In this document: piece after piece, positions 10,291-21,439 of the stretch
Layout of the letters: every line of letters starts with the position of its first letter
Position numbering within the stretch: position 1 is the first letter of the stretch
Notes under the pieces: generated by a model
What the model was told of the DNA's origin: nothing
Database searches by the model: none
What the model saw: the letters and a program-made list of their open reading frames with translations, nothing else
Program-made: the position numbers and the translations under genes
DNA from: Atriophallophorus winterbourni
Taxonomy: Eukaryota; Platyhelminthes; Trematoda; Plagiorchiida; Microphallidae
Assembly: GCA_013407085.1 (NCBI GenBank)
Contig: JACCGJ010013494.1
Coordinates: forward strand, 35,169-99,168
Reading direction: 5' to 3'
DNA: 64,000 bases

Positions 10291-12104
10291 GGAATCGGTG
10301 TAACAACATGATAGAAATATTATTTTGAGGACAGATGAAGAATTCATAGTGTTGTATTCGCCAAAAGAGAATTGGTTGGTTGCTGCGTGTTTTTTGTCTC
10401 GACAGCTTGTGGTTCACCGGGTGGCGAAGTCATTTCGGGAAAATTCATGTTTGTGCGCTTTATGTCGTATGTAATTCGAATACGAATTTGAACAAATGCA
10501 AATTTGGTCGATTGGTACTACGCCTCGAGTATTCTATTTGTCATTTCATCTGTGAGGAATAACATTTTGGGCGAAGGATGCCGTTGCGATACCTTTTTAT
10601 GCTGAAGGCGCATAATATGTCGTTCGAACGTATGATTCCTTGTAAAAATCTCCATTAACTGCATTCGTGTTGCAGTCCGTTACTGGATTTTTATTCGTTC
10701 AAACTGGGTACACCATGAACGGTTACAGCTCGGCGGATTAGTACGATGATTTTGTCGTTCTTCCTGCGGAACATAGGGAAATATTGAAACAGTGGATTTG
10801 TTTACAACTAAAAGGAATCAGGCGAGGAAGATATTTTCCACATCTTGTACCGTACTACAAGCAGTAACCTGGGTGGGTTCGCACGAGGTGAGGTTAAAGG
10901 GTCCTAATAATAGGGTCAACGACGCACGTGAGTCAGTGATACCTAAGCTTTGGCAAAGATCATTCCAATGTTTTCCGTCACCTACTTTGCGTTGCTCTGT
11001 CGACAGCTATGCCGATTCATAGAGATTACTACAAATTACTGTTGGATCTTCTACTTTTTTCAGCTGGGAAATTTTCGTGTTCCAACACTTTTGTCTTAGC
11101 TGACACATTTGATAGTTTAGGATAATCATTTGATTGATTACTGTTTGCTTTGCATTATAATTGGCCGAAGCGAGTCGTTGTAAGGGACTTTGATTTATTA
11201 CAGCAGCAAACAATAATTACGTGGTGATTACGGCTCCCTTTTATGACATAAGTTTCACGTCGATACGGACTGTGCTTTCAACCAAATAATGCTCTTCCTG
11301 ACCCTTAAATGATTGCAAAGATACTAACGTATTTTTAAGCCGTTTGAGGTTATCCTCTACAGCGAACATGTCTTTTCACAATCTCATCTGATGTTTCAGC
11401 AATTGACATACCATTAGATACTTTCAGTCTGCATGGATTGCATCTAAAAATTATACTGGAAATTTGTCATTATTAATTCTAATCACTGATTCGGGAGAGA
11501 ATGATTTGTCACAGTTCGCATTAGGCACTCGAACTCAAGTAACATTTAACTTCACGCGAGCTGGGACTTACCAGCTTTTGAGAACGTTTGCACGTTTTCG
11601 ACAGCTACGTTAAAGATCACGATATCGTTACATTTTTGCGGTCGGTGGCTTTCAGTGGAATAATAAACGAACGGTGCAATCGAACAGAAAGTAAAAGCAG
11701 TACACTTTTACGTACATCGGGGCTGTTCAGTGAGATTTTCTCCGATAGTGTTGAAGCAGATGTCAGCAAATTCATGATCACCAGAGTTTGCTAAATTTAT
11801 TTGAGTTGTTGCATTATTCTTGATCAAGAGCATTGTTGCCCGCGTAATTGTCGTTGGAGTTTGAGAGGAATATTTTGATTTTGAAGGATTCGCGTTTCTT
11901 GGACATGATATTATTATTATACCAATGAGCAAGTTGAGTTAGTTCAATGATATATGAACCGTATGGATCCGACAAAAAACGAGAATTAAGATCCAAATTT
12001 ATGCGAGCACAATTTGATACGTTTAACCCGTAGAAGCTAGAAGAAATATAACTCCCGATAATTATTTCTTGTACAGCAATCGATTGGAATATGTTATAGA
12101 ACGA
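10291..12104. other. Long stretch without a recognised gene
   Basis: Several short frames occur but none resembles a known family. A minus-strand segment near 11708-11830 (GDHEFADICFNTIGENL) faintly recalls the A-x-x-FN-x-x-F-x-x-IG linker upstream of CR1-like reverse transcriptases, but nothing around it supports this. Confidence 0.35.
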
Positions 12105-12500
12105 TCATGTATCCAAAGTGAAAAGAAATTGGAGAAAAATCTGGTAGAGCATGTTTTGGGTAACGTTTAACTTCTGACTAAGAAGATTCGTCCGACCAAG
12201 GGTGAAATTCAGGACAGGGAACGAGACTAAGTAGTTGTCAACACACCACCACTGATTAGATCTTACCGCTAATCTGCTTATAGTAAGCCTTCGAAATATC
12301 ACATTTTGTAGGCATGTCAAGGAACAGTGGTCGAGTTACCTACTAGTGTGTATGCACATCCCTATAATACAAGTGAACACGAACAAGGTTAGTTGACACA
12401 GAGGCCCACATGCGTAAAAGTACATAACTAACGGGGCTAACGTTAAGCTGTTTTTAAAGAAAAACAAAAATTTAATTAACTAGTATGTATGAAGTAAATA
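12105..12500 (-). repeat. Repeat flanking the Penelope-like element (probable 3' region)
   Basis: The segment 12120-12330 has a clear counterpart at 50540-50760, and 12375-12440 has one near 55160-55240, beside the second Penelope remnant. Lying directly downstream of the GIY-YIG end on the same strand, it is best read as the 3' UTR or terminal repeat of this family. Confidence 0.5.
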
Positions 12501-12508
12501 ATAACTAT

Positions 12509-13250
12509 TTACCTTCGAATCAGTTCAGAGCGCAAGATTGTAATGATTTCCGACCCAGCCACCTTATTGACAGACAGTCGACCTATCTTGCCAATTTCGA
12601 CTGCATCCATATGTAGCTGTTTGTTATATGATTTAATACTGCGTCTCAATATTACCACATTTTCTAGATTGACGCTGTGGCCCACATTTATAACGTGCTC
12701 TGCGAAAGCGGAATCCAGAATAAGGTGTTGATATTTCATCACATCTTCGTGCTGGCTCTGGACATGCTTTCGGTGTTCTTTGATTCTAGTATGAATTTTC
12801 CTTTGAAGTCTGTCCTATGTACACACAAAAAATCTTCACACTTGATTCTGTAGATGCTGTTCGTAAAGTTACTTGAAGGTGTCTCATACTTGAGGTGAAT
12901 CCGGAAGAAACGGATAGTTTTCCCTTTCTTACGCGTATGTCCGCTTGGTTTTGGATTCTACATATAGCTTTAGATGTGCATTTTACAAACGGTATACAAA
13001 GTGTATCTCGCCAATTTTTCTGACGGTTATTTTACCTACATCAAATGGTGTTTTACTTAACATTTTGGATGATCGTGCTGTATGAAATTTTGGCTCGCTT
13101 CACGGTGCGCCTGTTTTCGGTCTTTTTTCGCAGCATAGCTGTTCTATCTAATTGAAAATGGAAGAAACTATGGACCCGAAGTGCATCGTAGTACAGCATC
13201 TGCATCGATAGGTTTCTCATAGACAGAACTTTTTATTTAGTGTCTAGTTT
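12509..13250 (-). pseudogene. Penelope-like element, C-terminal end with GIY-YIG endonuclease
   Basis: Penelope-like retroelements encode a reverse transcriptase fused to a C-terminal GIY-YIG nuclease. On the minus strand, 12880-12742 reads, across a frame change, IYRIKCEDF then CVYIGQTS and RKIHTRIKEHRKHVQSQ: the Y-x-I-x-C...YIGQT...R-x-x-EH core. The frame 12742-12509 continues with SAFAEHVINVGHSVNLENV and ILRRSIKSYNKQLHMDAVEI, the usual second half with the AEH and E-x-x-I positions. Farther upstream, DTLCIPFVKCTSKAI near 13010 recalls the L-P-Y-V-x-G-x-S motif just before the nuclease. Stops and shifts make it non-functional; the reverse transcriptase is absent. Confidence 0.75.
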
Positions 13251-13574
13251 TTGAGATAAACATTCTAAAAATGAAAGAGTGCATGTGCAAATTCCAATTC
13301 AATTGCATGAACCACATGTGCAGCTACAAATGAAAGCGTTACCCGGAACCGACTGAACTTCAATTCCTTTGCATTATTTTCTTTATATTTGTAAAGACTT
13401 TCAACATTTTTCTTAATGATTTATTTGCAGTATGTGCTATTTCTCATCTTGTTGATAACGGTTATTGAAAAAAAAATTTAAAATAAATTTTATCAAGTCT
13501 GAGCAAGTTCCTCCAAACTCGAAAGTCAATGTCAAAAGCTCCTACAACTGTTTTGTAAACGTTTGGTCCTAAAT

Positions 13575-13655
13575 GACGGGTTAGCCTAATGGTCGAGTTA
13601 CTGATATCAGCTCATACAGCATTAGATCTCCGGGATTCGAAAATGCCGCATTATC
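13575..13655 (+). repeat. Possible tRNA-derived SINE head
   Basis: TTAGCCTAATGGTCGAG resembles an RNA polymerase III A box, and GGGATTCGAAAATGCC about 50 bases on resembles a B box. The spacing suits a class II tRNA or a SINE head. No clean acceptor stem forms, so a functional tRNA is unlikely. Confidence 0.35.
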
Positions 13656-15129
13656 TTTACATGACCAAGACCAGCTTCAGTAATCACTTCAAAATTCATT
13701 AATTGGTCTTTCACAATGTTTTCAATGTACGGCGGATGCTCATTAACATTAAATGCATTTAGTTTTCATTTATATCTTGCTTGGATTAACCAGAATGTAG
13801 AGCCGTACAGTTGATGGTTGAACGCATGCGTTGTATGCCTTCATCCTTGTCACTACAGTTTGTTTGCGATTGCTTCAGACACGAATGTTTGAACGGCACA
13901 CTATGGTAGCTGCTGCGACAATCCGCTTATAAATCAGGATGTCTATCTAGAGGTTATCTTTATTAGCTGAATTGAGATATGATGTACTGGTTCAAAATGA
14001 CAGTTTTCACCAATGATGATGATAGGCGATACATTTCCTTGGTCAACGACTTTGTTTTCGTTTTGCTGATTGTCTGTTTGATATGCTTTTATGCAGACGA
14101 AACCCAGTTCGTTAGCGACCGAGAGTGTTCTCTCGTGAGAACCATAATAGCAGATCATGGGCAAATAGGAAGACACCAATTTATACAAATAGGTTTGTAC
14201 ATTCAAACGCATAAGATAAAAGAGCATGTCATTACAACACATATGTAGTTAAATAAATACTGTTCTGCCTTTTATTTTTCATTTGTCAGTAAATGTAGTC
14301 GCGCCGTGTCAAAAAAGATCAGGCATGCAGGTCCAAAGCTGGACTATGTTGACAGATACTATAAGAGACTCGTCAACAAAGCATATTTGAAATTAAAAGT
14401 TTATCAACGAAACCACTCCGGCTATGAAACGCATATAAGCAATATGAAACTACCATGGAGTATCACTCGCAGTACAAAACTATGTGGCACATCATTAACC
14501 CAAGATTGACAGTGACGATAACCTTTACAACCTGCATCGCCATCCCTGTATAATAATTTAAATCGAGTAGAAGAACAAAAGCTCGCGTAATTCACAGCGC
14601 ATCGAGACGCACGAGGACAAGTAACTGCAACATTAATGATCTTATCGTTAGGAACTGTGCTAACACACTCCGGTTACTCTAGTAACAGAAATTGAACGAA
14701 AGTGTAGGATAAGTGTGTATACGCATTAAGAACACTTTTAAGGAAATATATGGTGAGTCCGATAACAATTTTGGAAAAGTCAGCGTTCAGCCCAATTATT
14801 ATCGAGGGAAGTAGATTGAACGGGAACTGATATATTATGGTCAAACTTCAACCATAAACGTGGGCTAACATATCTAACTCTGCGTTGTGTGTATCACGAT
14901 AGTTTGCCTGCTGAGTTCACAAACGAAAACACAACAGAAGAAATATTCAAACGCCAGGTTATAAAATCGGTCAATCGTTGTCAACTTTGACCTTATTTTC
15001 AGCGATAACGCGAACAATTTCAGAAGATGTGAATTTTCGAGTCGATCGGCATGCGAAAAAGAGAATAATCCATGGAATTTTGGCGGAACGCAAGTGAATT
15101 GACAACGACTTCTACAAAAGATGAGTGTG
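13656..15129. other. Long stretch without a recognised gene
   Basis: There are open frames on both strands at 13943-14248 and a 67-codon basic frame at 14306-14509 (KLDYVDRYYKRLVNKAYLKL) without a match I can name. No repeat family of the window is recognisable. Confidence 0.35.
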
Positions 15130-16170
15130 ATGCGTATCAACAGATAGCGACCCATATACCTTGAACGAAAAATCAGTGGGCGCAACTCGATCGTTCGAAT
15201 CAACGTAATACAATCACGGGTGATTGAAGACTCTAGTGGTGTACCGCAAGGTTCCGTCCCCGGAAAAGTACTTCTATTGGTTAACATCCTCGACCTATCA
15301 GAGTCGCTTTTATGCAAGGGGACTCTCTATGCTGATGATAGTAAACTAAGAACGCGGATAAAATCAACTGCGGACCATGTGCCAATGCAAAGTGTTTTAG
15401 ATGCTCTACATGAATTGTCGGTATGGAATAAGCTCCCATTTAATTCAAAAAATACAATGTGTTGCAGTTTGATAAGCCATTTCAGCACAAATATCACCTT
15501 GGACAGACGATTTTGGGCTGGGCAGATTCAGAATCTGATTTTGAAATCTGGGTATGTAGCATCCAAAAGTACAGCGTGCTTGTGAGATTATTTAAAAACC
15601 GTTTTTCCAAGCTTATATGTATTCTGCGACGAATTTTTAGAACATTCTTTTTTGGATCTTTACCAACCATCATGAAAGCTTAATTAAATCCTACCATGAA
15701 TCATGCGTCACATGCTTGCAATCCGTGGTTCAAAATGAATCTACAATTGTTTGACAAAATATACCATGAGACATTCAAACTCGTAAGTTGTTTACAGAAA
15801 CCATCGTACGAGAAACGATTGCAGAAACTAAGACTCCTCCTCGTCAAAGAAGTCTTCGGAGCGACATGGCACTAACGTACACAATATTAAATACCCCACA
15901 TCATCCTGAAAAACAAATTCCACGAGTCAAAACATACACGCAGCCACTCAGCGATACTAAAAATTCCCCACTCTCGTATCAGCTGTCGCCGATATTTTAT
16001 ATTGTGCATGTCTGTTATCTCTGGAATGCCCACTACGAAACGAGTGTTATCGCTCACAGCTTCGAAACTTTCAATTGAAATTTGGACACGTATTTTTTGC
16101 ATAACGAATTGGGGACACATGATAATTGGCTCAAGGCAAGTATTTAACTGGAATGTACTTGACGTTACAT
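15130..16170 (+). pseudogene. CR1-like reverse transcriptase, family C copy 1 (3' half)
   Basis: From about 15185, NEKSVGATRSFESTQYNHG leads to SGVPQGSVPGKVLLLVN and the catalytic box GTLYADDSKL at 15330-15360 (YADD intact), then HELSVWNKLPFNSKNTMC. After a frame change, RLFKNRFSKLICILRRIFRT, MNHASHACNPWFKMNLQLFD and SYEKRLQKLRLLLVKE give the C-terminal region, and SKLSIEIWTRIFCITNWGH ends the protein near 16120. The ends of this copy look like tails of the TTTAACTGGAATG type. Family C also occurs at 21.4-22.4 kb and 34.3-35.0 kb in minus orientation. Confidence 0.75.
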
Positions 16171-16234
16171 TATTATTTTAAATGCTTATTCAATAACGAA
16201 TATTGACCATAGTGCTGTTTTGCTTACATCCCCC

Positions 16235-16310
16235 AAAATTACACTTCACTACCGGTTTCTTGCTGTTTGCCGTCATCAGGTGGATACAGTAAGATTAGAT
16301 TCATTGAACC
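16235..16310 (-). repeat. Hammerhead-ribozyme-type repeat with intact conserved boxes
   Basis: Reverse complement of 16244-16285: CCTGATGA, CGGC-AAACA-GCAA, GAAACCGGTA, GTGAAG. Both conserved boxes (CUGAUGA and GAAA) are intact and the cleavage triplet reads GUA, which fits the N-U-H rule. Stem II has only two pairs left. Upstream is the family flank AATCTTACTGTATCC. Confidence 0.6.
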
Positions 16311-16984
16311 ATGTTTTGGTCATTGAAGAGCTATGTTCCCTGTGTGATCATAAACTGTTGTATATTGAAAGAAACAATTGAAGAACATGTTTTAAAATGA
16401 CAGAATTTTTAACAGCTGTCAAAATGTGGCCAATCTTTACAAATGCCCCTGATGATCAGATGAACTCAGCAGTGTGTATTTTGTATAATCTTAAACTGCT
16501 AATGTTATCCGGTTTCTTGTAAAGAGCATGAAGTTTCACATTTACTATTTTTCCACACAGAAATTTGCAATGTAAGGATGTGTGGCCATTAACATCCATA
16601 TTATGATGTTGTTATTCTCTATCAATATATATTCACCGGAATGTTTGTAATGAGAAATGAAATTGTTGAATCCATGCATATATTTGTATTGAAAATGGTT
16701 GCCAGTTCAAACATCAGTCGATTTTGTGCGCTTCACGAAAGCTTAGGCCGCGACTGCCCTTTCTGTTGATGTGGATCAGAAATATGGTTGAAAACATTAA
16801 TTAATCAGATGTATTACATTGAGTGAATTATTAAATGGAAATAACAATCTGATCCTGTATAGGAAATCAAAAATGTTCATGTATTTCAATTCAGATATCA
16901 GCGTGGCTCTATCGTGATAGTTTTATCATCAAATCCAAACCTGCTAATCGTAATTCGGTATTCTATTAAGCTCATTTTTATTTT
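16311..16984. other. Stretch without a recognised feature
   Basis: AT-rich sequence between two family C 3' ends. Nothing on either strand resembles a coding domain. Confidence 0.4.
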
Positions 16985-17435
16985 TCATTTATCATTCACG
17001 CTTCTATTTATGCTGCGACAGATTTTAAGAAGATTGTCGTGCGACATGATGCCCACTTTCACAGAAGGCTACCTAATTCTAACCATGAATCATGCGTCGC
17101 AAGCTTCGAATCCGTGGTTAAAAAGGAATTACAATTGACCGACAGAATATAGCATCATGAAACCAAAATCATAAGTACTTTACGAAAACCATGTTACGAA
17201 GAACGATTGCAGAAACTAAGACTACCTACTCCTCGTCAATGAACCCTTCGGAACGATGTGATAATAACATACACAATATTATATACCCCACACAATCCTT
17301 TAAAACATTTACTCGAATTACGAAATCACAACATGCACGCAGCCATTCAGCGATATTACAAATGCCCCTGTCCCGTATCATGTGTCGCCGATATTTGTTA
17401 TTCTGTACATGTCAGTTTCCTGGGCTGAGTCGGAA
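16985..17435 (+). pseudogene. CR1-like family C copy 2, C-terminal region
   Basis: The stretch repeats the C-terminal part of family C: LRQILRRLSCDMMPTFTEG, YLILTMNHASQASNPWLKR, then an altered ENHVTKNDCRN segment and ITKSQHARSHSAILQMPLSR. It matches 15620-15990 of copy 1 and 17530-17850 of copy 3. No palm region is present. Confidence 0.65.
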
Positions 17436-18060
17436 TGAGATCTTGTATTCTGGCTATCAGGCAGTGTGGGGTTATCTCAAACGGTGTTTCCAAGCGTCAA
17501 GGTAATCTGCAACGGATATTTAGAACATTCTCGCCTGGAACGTTCCCTGCTTTCAAGAAAGCCTACTTAATTCCAACCATGGATTATGCAACATATGCTT
17601 GGTCTTCGTGGTTAAAATGACTTGAAAAATATAACATCATGCAACCTAACTCGTAAGCAGTTTACGGAAACAATGGTATGAAGAACCATTGCAAAAACTA
17701 AGGCTACCTACTTCTCGTCAAAGAACACTTCGGAGAGATGTGATACTAAGACACACAATATTACATACCCTAAATCATCCTTCAAAACATTTATTCGAAT
17801 TCCGAAATCACAACATACAAGGAGCGTCTCTACGAAACTACAAATTGTACTATCCCGTATCAGCGGTCTCCGATTTGTTATTCTGTACGTGTCAGTTTTC
17901 GTCGGAATGCCATCTCTGAAACGATTGTTGTCCCTCCCAGCTTCGAAAGTTTCAATCGACATTTGGACGGGTATTTGTCTCATGACGACTTAACGTCACT
18001 TGCTTATTGGCTCACGGTAAGTATTCAACTGAACTGAATTAAACGTTACATAATTATTTT
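17436..18060 (+). pseudogene. CR1-like family C copy 3, C-terminal region and 3' end
   Basis: GYQAVWGYLKRCFQASR and QRIFRTFSPGTFPAFKKAYL, MDYATYAWSSWLK and, after stops, SIRYQR/CYSVRVSFRRNAISE-type sequence with ESFNRHLDGYLSHDDLTS near 17985. This is the standard CR1-type C-terminus with a final FNRHLD block. A GGTAAGTATTCAACTGAACT tail near 18015-18038 marks the 3' end. Confidence 0.7.
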
Positions 18061-18169
18061 TGTTCTTTTTTAATGATGGCATATTGACCATGTTATGGTA
18101 ATTGTTAACCTGTATGCTGCTTGGTACCATATATTCTTGAATCGCAAATCTTGAAATCTTTGTTTGTCG

Positions 18170-20160
18170 ATTAATTGGACCACGTATTCGGCTTCAAAAC
18201 AGGATTGAATTTATTGAATTACAACGAGATATCTAACGACGCCGTTCAGATGCGATTTAGCAAGTTAACGCGACATTACGTTCCAATCCAAATGGTAAAA
18301 ATGAAACGATTTAGAGAACAAACTTGTTCTAGACCCTTAATGTGGCCGAAGCTGGTGTCAGCTACACCACGGCTACGATTAGACCTGGCTTTCGCAACTC
18401 GGAACAAGCATAGATTTCTATGAGACTGTACACCATGTACGGCGTTTTATAATAAAAACATGACTTAATAACGATTGAAACGATCACGCCTCCGATTCGG
18501 CTGACGCGGTTCGAGACTTAATTGTTGATGACTAATCCACCTGTCGGACAACCGCACATATGCAAATGTAAATATATAGAAGCTTGTTTTTCTTGTTACG
18601 CTTGTGCTATTTCGGTGTATAAATGAAGGATAGTTGCGAGCTTCAATAAATTCACATTTATGATATTTATAAATCAGCTGCTGAACGAAGATCACGACGA
18701 AAGCTTACGACCGCCTGATATCGGGCGATTACTGACTCTACCTGGGATCGCTGTTATCGAGATTTGTTTCTCTGGAATCGAACTGTGTATCGATTTGTCA
18801 CGCAGTGGGGAATAAAATTGTCACTTGCGGTTTAAGCTCGATATCAATGCTAACGACGAACGTAAATTGGAATCCGCTAAACATTATTATTTCCAGATTT
18901 GTCCACAATTGCCGTTTCGAATGTTACTATGATGCGTTGTTGTTGAGTGCGTTCCGTTGTTTATCCATATGCATCCAATATCAAATGTTGGGAACACTCT
19001 TCTCTATATATTTCAGACTGTCCCGGAAGTATATGCATAATGGAAATCTTCCCCACGTTTTAGATAAGATTACCATTTCAGTATGCATAATAAAACATTT
19101 AAACTCAGCATGTAGATCAGGGACTTATGTTCTACAATCTGATAACCTAAAACATATCGTAATAACATGAAACGCACAGATCCTGTTAAATATAAAATTG
19201 CAAAAATGGTATGAACAATGCAAATTCGTTGGCTACGATTTCTTGCAATTCTCCGCGTAATATTTATAAATAACTATATTTCAAATTTTGAATCTAAGGC
19301 TAAGGTACCACAACAAATAATTTAGTAATGAGGTAATGGTTAAAAAGATATTTTATTTTATTTTTTGCAATGAATACATTTAATTTCTGAATTATTAGAC
19401 AGCGCGCTCAAATTTGAATTTAAAATTGCAAGATTTCTTGATTCATAAAGTTTCGCGCATACCAATTAGTAAGTGTTTTATTGCTTTATATCAGTGGTCC
19501 TAACCACTGTGTCTCGGTATGAGAAATGACCTGATAGGTGTGCTGTAACATTTTAACATGCTAAAGTTCAATTCGAATATCATAAAAGATAATGATTGAT
19601 TCAAGAATAACTTCTTAATTTCTACGGCGAATTTCAAATGTAGTTCAATGCTTATTCATTCAAGTTGAACATCGTTTTACAAATATTTACCTTGGTTGTT
19701 TGTGCAAAATTAACACCATCATACATATTGTTTCTCATTATTATACATATGCGTCATGCGAAGAAAATTTCGTACACAGTTTTATTATGATGTCCATTTG
19801 TTCAATTGTCAGTGGCTTCTCGTTAAATGAGTTCTTAATCCTATGACTTTCATATTCGCCTAATGTGAGAAAATGCATGAATTTTGAGTTAATAGAGCGC
19901 TTTTAGGAATTCAAAGTACGTTCAACATTCCTCTGATCACTTTTAAACTGGCAAATGAAGTAAAGATTTTCAATATTCTGTAACTGAGGTATTTGTGTGT
20001 GACTGGCTTGTCTGCAAACTATTTTCGATAATTACGTTGTAGATGCACGAATATCCTCATCAACCCATAATATTCCATCGCTTGGCATTATTTGATTACA
20101 ACAAAGACGAGATTTTCGCAACATTCTTCACAAATCGCGCATCGTTATACTTGTTTTGTA
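18170..20160 (+). repeat. Segmental duplication, copy 1 (upstream of unit A)
   Basis: The sequence aligns by eye with 26440-28400: shared blocks include the frame end and AATAAA-type signal near 18424-18460 versus 26620-26655, TATATATTTCAGACTGTCCC near 19007 versus 27215, and GAGTTCTTAATCC near 19830 versus 28285. An 82-codon frame at 18175-18423 is not recognisable. Its first bases recur at the right edge of the window (63755-63810). The role of the duplicated segment is unknown. Confidence 0.65.
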
Positions 20161-20680
20161 TAGTTCTTTGTGGACACCAGTTGACTGCATGAATGTATCT
20201 CCGTTGCTAAGCACAGTATGTTACATTGTGGAAGCGATCCCAAAAACATCTACACAAGGCGAATATGCTCACAAGAACAGTTAAACTGGCACTTGTATGA
20301 CCAAAATCGTTTTATCTGGAGCATTCGGTTATGGTTAATAAATGGTTATGGGAAAAATACGATTTTACGTTTTTCAACAAATTTTGGTAACAAGGCAGAT
20401 TCATTTATTGTTTCAGAATTCATAAGCACAGTAAATAATGAGAAAATGTTCATCGTACCATCGAATAAAACCTCATAGGGTCTACGCGTATTTGAGCCTT
20501 GTCATTTGTGTAATTGAAGGACATGTAGGCACCATAATATATAGTTCGTTTATAAACAGTTCGAGCATCAGTCAGATTCAGTACTTGAACTTCGTGTTTC
20601 TTTGCAATAACCCTATTTAACGCTGTCATCGAAGCATATCGTTGTTCAATACTATACAACAGCTTTCGAGTCTCACTGAG
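19990..20680 (+). pseudogene. Unit A of a repeated gene-like family (micro-exon-gene-like, hypothetical)
   Basis: The stretch around 20150-20280 encodes, without a start codon, RIVILVLYSSLWTPVDCMNV, matching the signal-peptide-like frame of unit D. It ends in CACAAGAACAGTTAAAC, where unit D has a GTAACT donor. Downstream, a T-rich acceptor (TTATTGTTTCAG ending 20416) is followed by 14 bases and GTAAATAATG. Its upstream part (GCTTGTCTGCAAACTATTTT near 20006) is shared with unit B. Loss of the ATG and of the donor consensus suggests a dead copy. No homolog is recognised by name. Confidence 0.4.
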
Positions 20681-20684
20681 CCTG

Positions 20685-20745
20685 ATCTAACTGTCTCCAC
20701 CTTATGACGACACAGGGTCAGAAACCGGTTGTGTTGTGTATGTAA
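20685..20745 (+). repeat. Degenerate hammerhead-type repeat fused to a tandem array
   Basis: CACCTTATGACGACACAGGG is followed by TCAGAAACCGGTTGTGTTGT and GTATGTAAATGGG. Only the GAAACCGGT box and the downstream strand remain; the last part is the start of the 157-base tandem unit. Confidence 0.45.
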
Positions 20746-21112
20746 ATGGGCCGTTGGCACTTCTGGAAATTTACAAGTAGAACTAATCAAAGTAAACAAA
20801 ACCTTTTGGATCAGACCATAACAATATCAACATCGAAAGATTCATTGAAAAACGCAAACATTGTTCTATATATAAAGAGATACGTTTGTGTTGTGTATGT
20901 AAATGGGCCGTTGGCACTCCTGGAAATTTACAAGTACAACGAATCAAAGTAAACAAAACCTTTTGGATCAGACCATAACAATATCAACATTGAAAGATTC
21001 ATTGAAAAACGCAAACATTGTTCTATATAGAAAGACATACGTTTGTTTGCGAAAAGGTTGTTCAGCTCTGGATGGAAAATTTACAAGTACAGCAAATCAA
21101 ATAAATAAAATC
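20731..21112 (+). repeat. Tandem repeat, 157-base unit, about 2.4 copies
   Basis: GTGTTGTGTATGTAAATGGG starts units at 20731 and 20888, with near-identical sequence through TTTACAAGTA, GTAAACAAAACCTTTTGGAT and TTGAAAAACGCAAACATTGT. A third, diverged partial unit runs from about 21045 to 21112. Open frames inside are incidental. Confidence 0.85.
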
Positions 21113-21118
21113 ATTCGA

Positions 21119-21270
21119 ATATAATTGCAGAATTTGACAACACTAAAACCAGATATCGACAAATCATTGCAGAACGTTTTCATGACAATGTTTCAGAGAT
21201 CCTTCTCAAGTCTATTTTACTATCCGGCATAAGCATTCTCTTTATGAAGAGTTAATTATATCTGTCATTT
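21119..21270 (+). repeat. Dispersed repeat, shared with 30511-30730
   Basis: ACGTTTTCATGACAATGT, GGCATAAGCATT and TTAATTATATCTGT recur in the same order at 30620-30710. In both places the sequence follows AAATTTACAAGTA-type sequence of the 157-base unit, so the two belong to one larger dispersed repeat. Confidence 0.6.
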
Positions 21271-21439
21271 TGGGATCTATCGATAACAAGCATTATTGCA
21301 TTATTGGAAATTGAATTGCAGTTAATTGTCTACCGACCATTCATGAGGATCATCCAAATCACTTTTCAGCTTCACTCTATCAGAAGATGATTTTATCGAC
21401 GTTCAAAGTTTAATATCATAAGAATGATACTCGCGTTAC

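Noticed and set aside
10064..10328. Overlapping plus-strand frames at 10.1-10.3 kb
   Set aside because: They fall within the hammerhead-type repeat, and the frames are not kept in other copies.
13943..14248. Overlapping open frames on both strands near 14 kb
   Set aside because: No motif on either strand, and no conservation with another copy in the window.
14306..14509. 67-codon basic frame (VDRYYKRLVNKAYLKL)
   Set aside because: Begins without ATG; neither a transposon domain nor splice context was found.
18175..18423. 82-codon frame followed by AATAAAA, suggesting the last exon of a gene
   Set aside because: The duplicated copy at 26.45-26.6 kb aligns only in DNA and does not keep the frame.
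20746..21124. Two similar short frames suggesting a duplicated small gene
   Set aside because: They are produced by the 157-base tandem repeat, without start context or conserved third positions.
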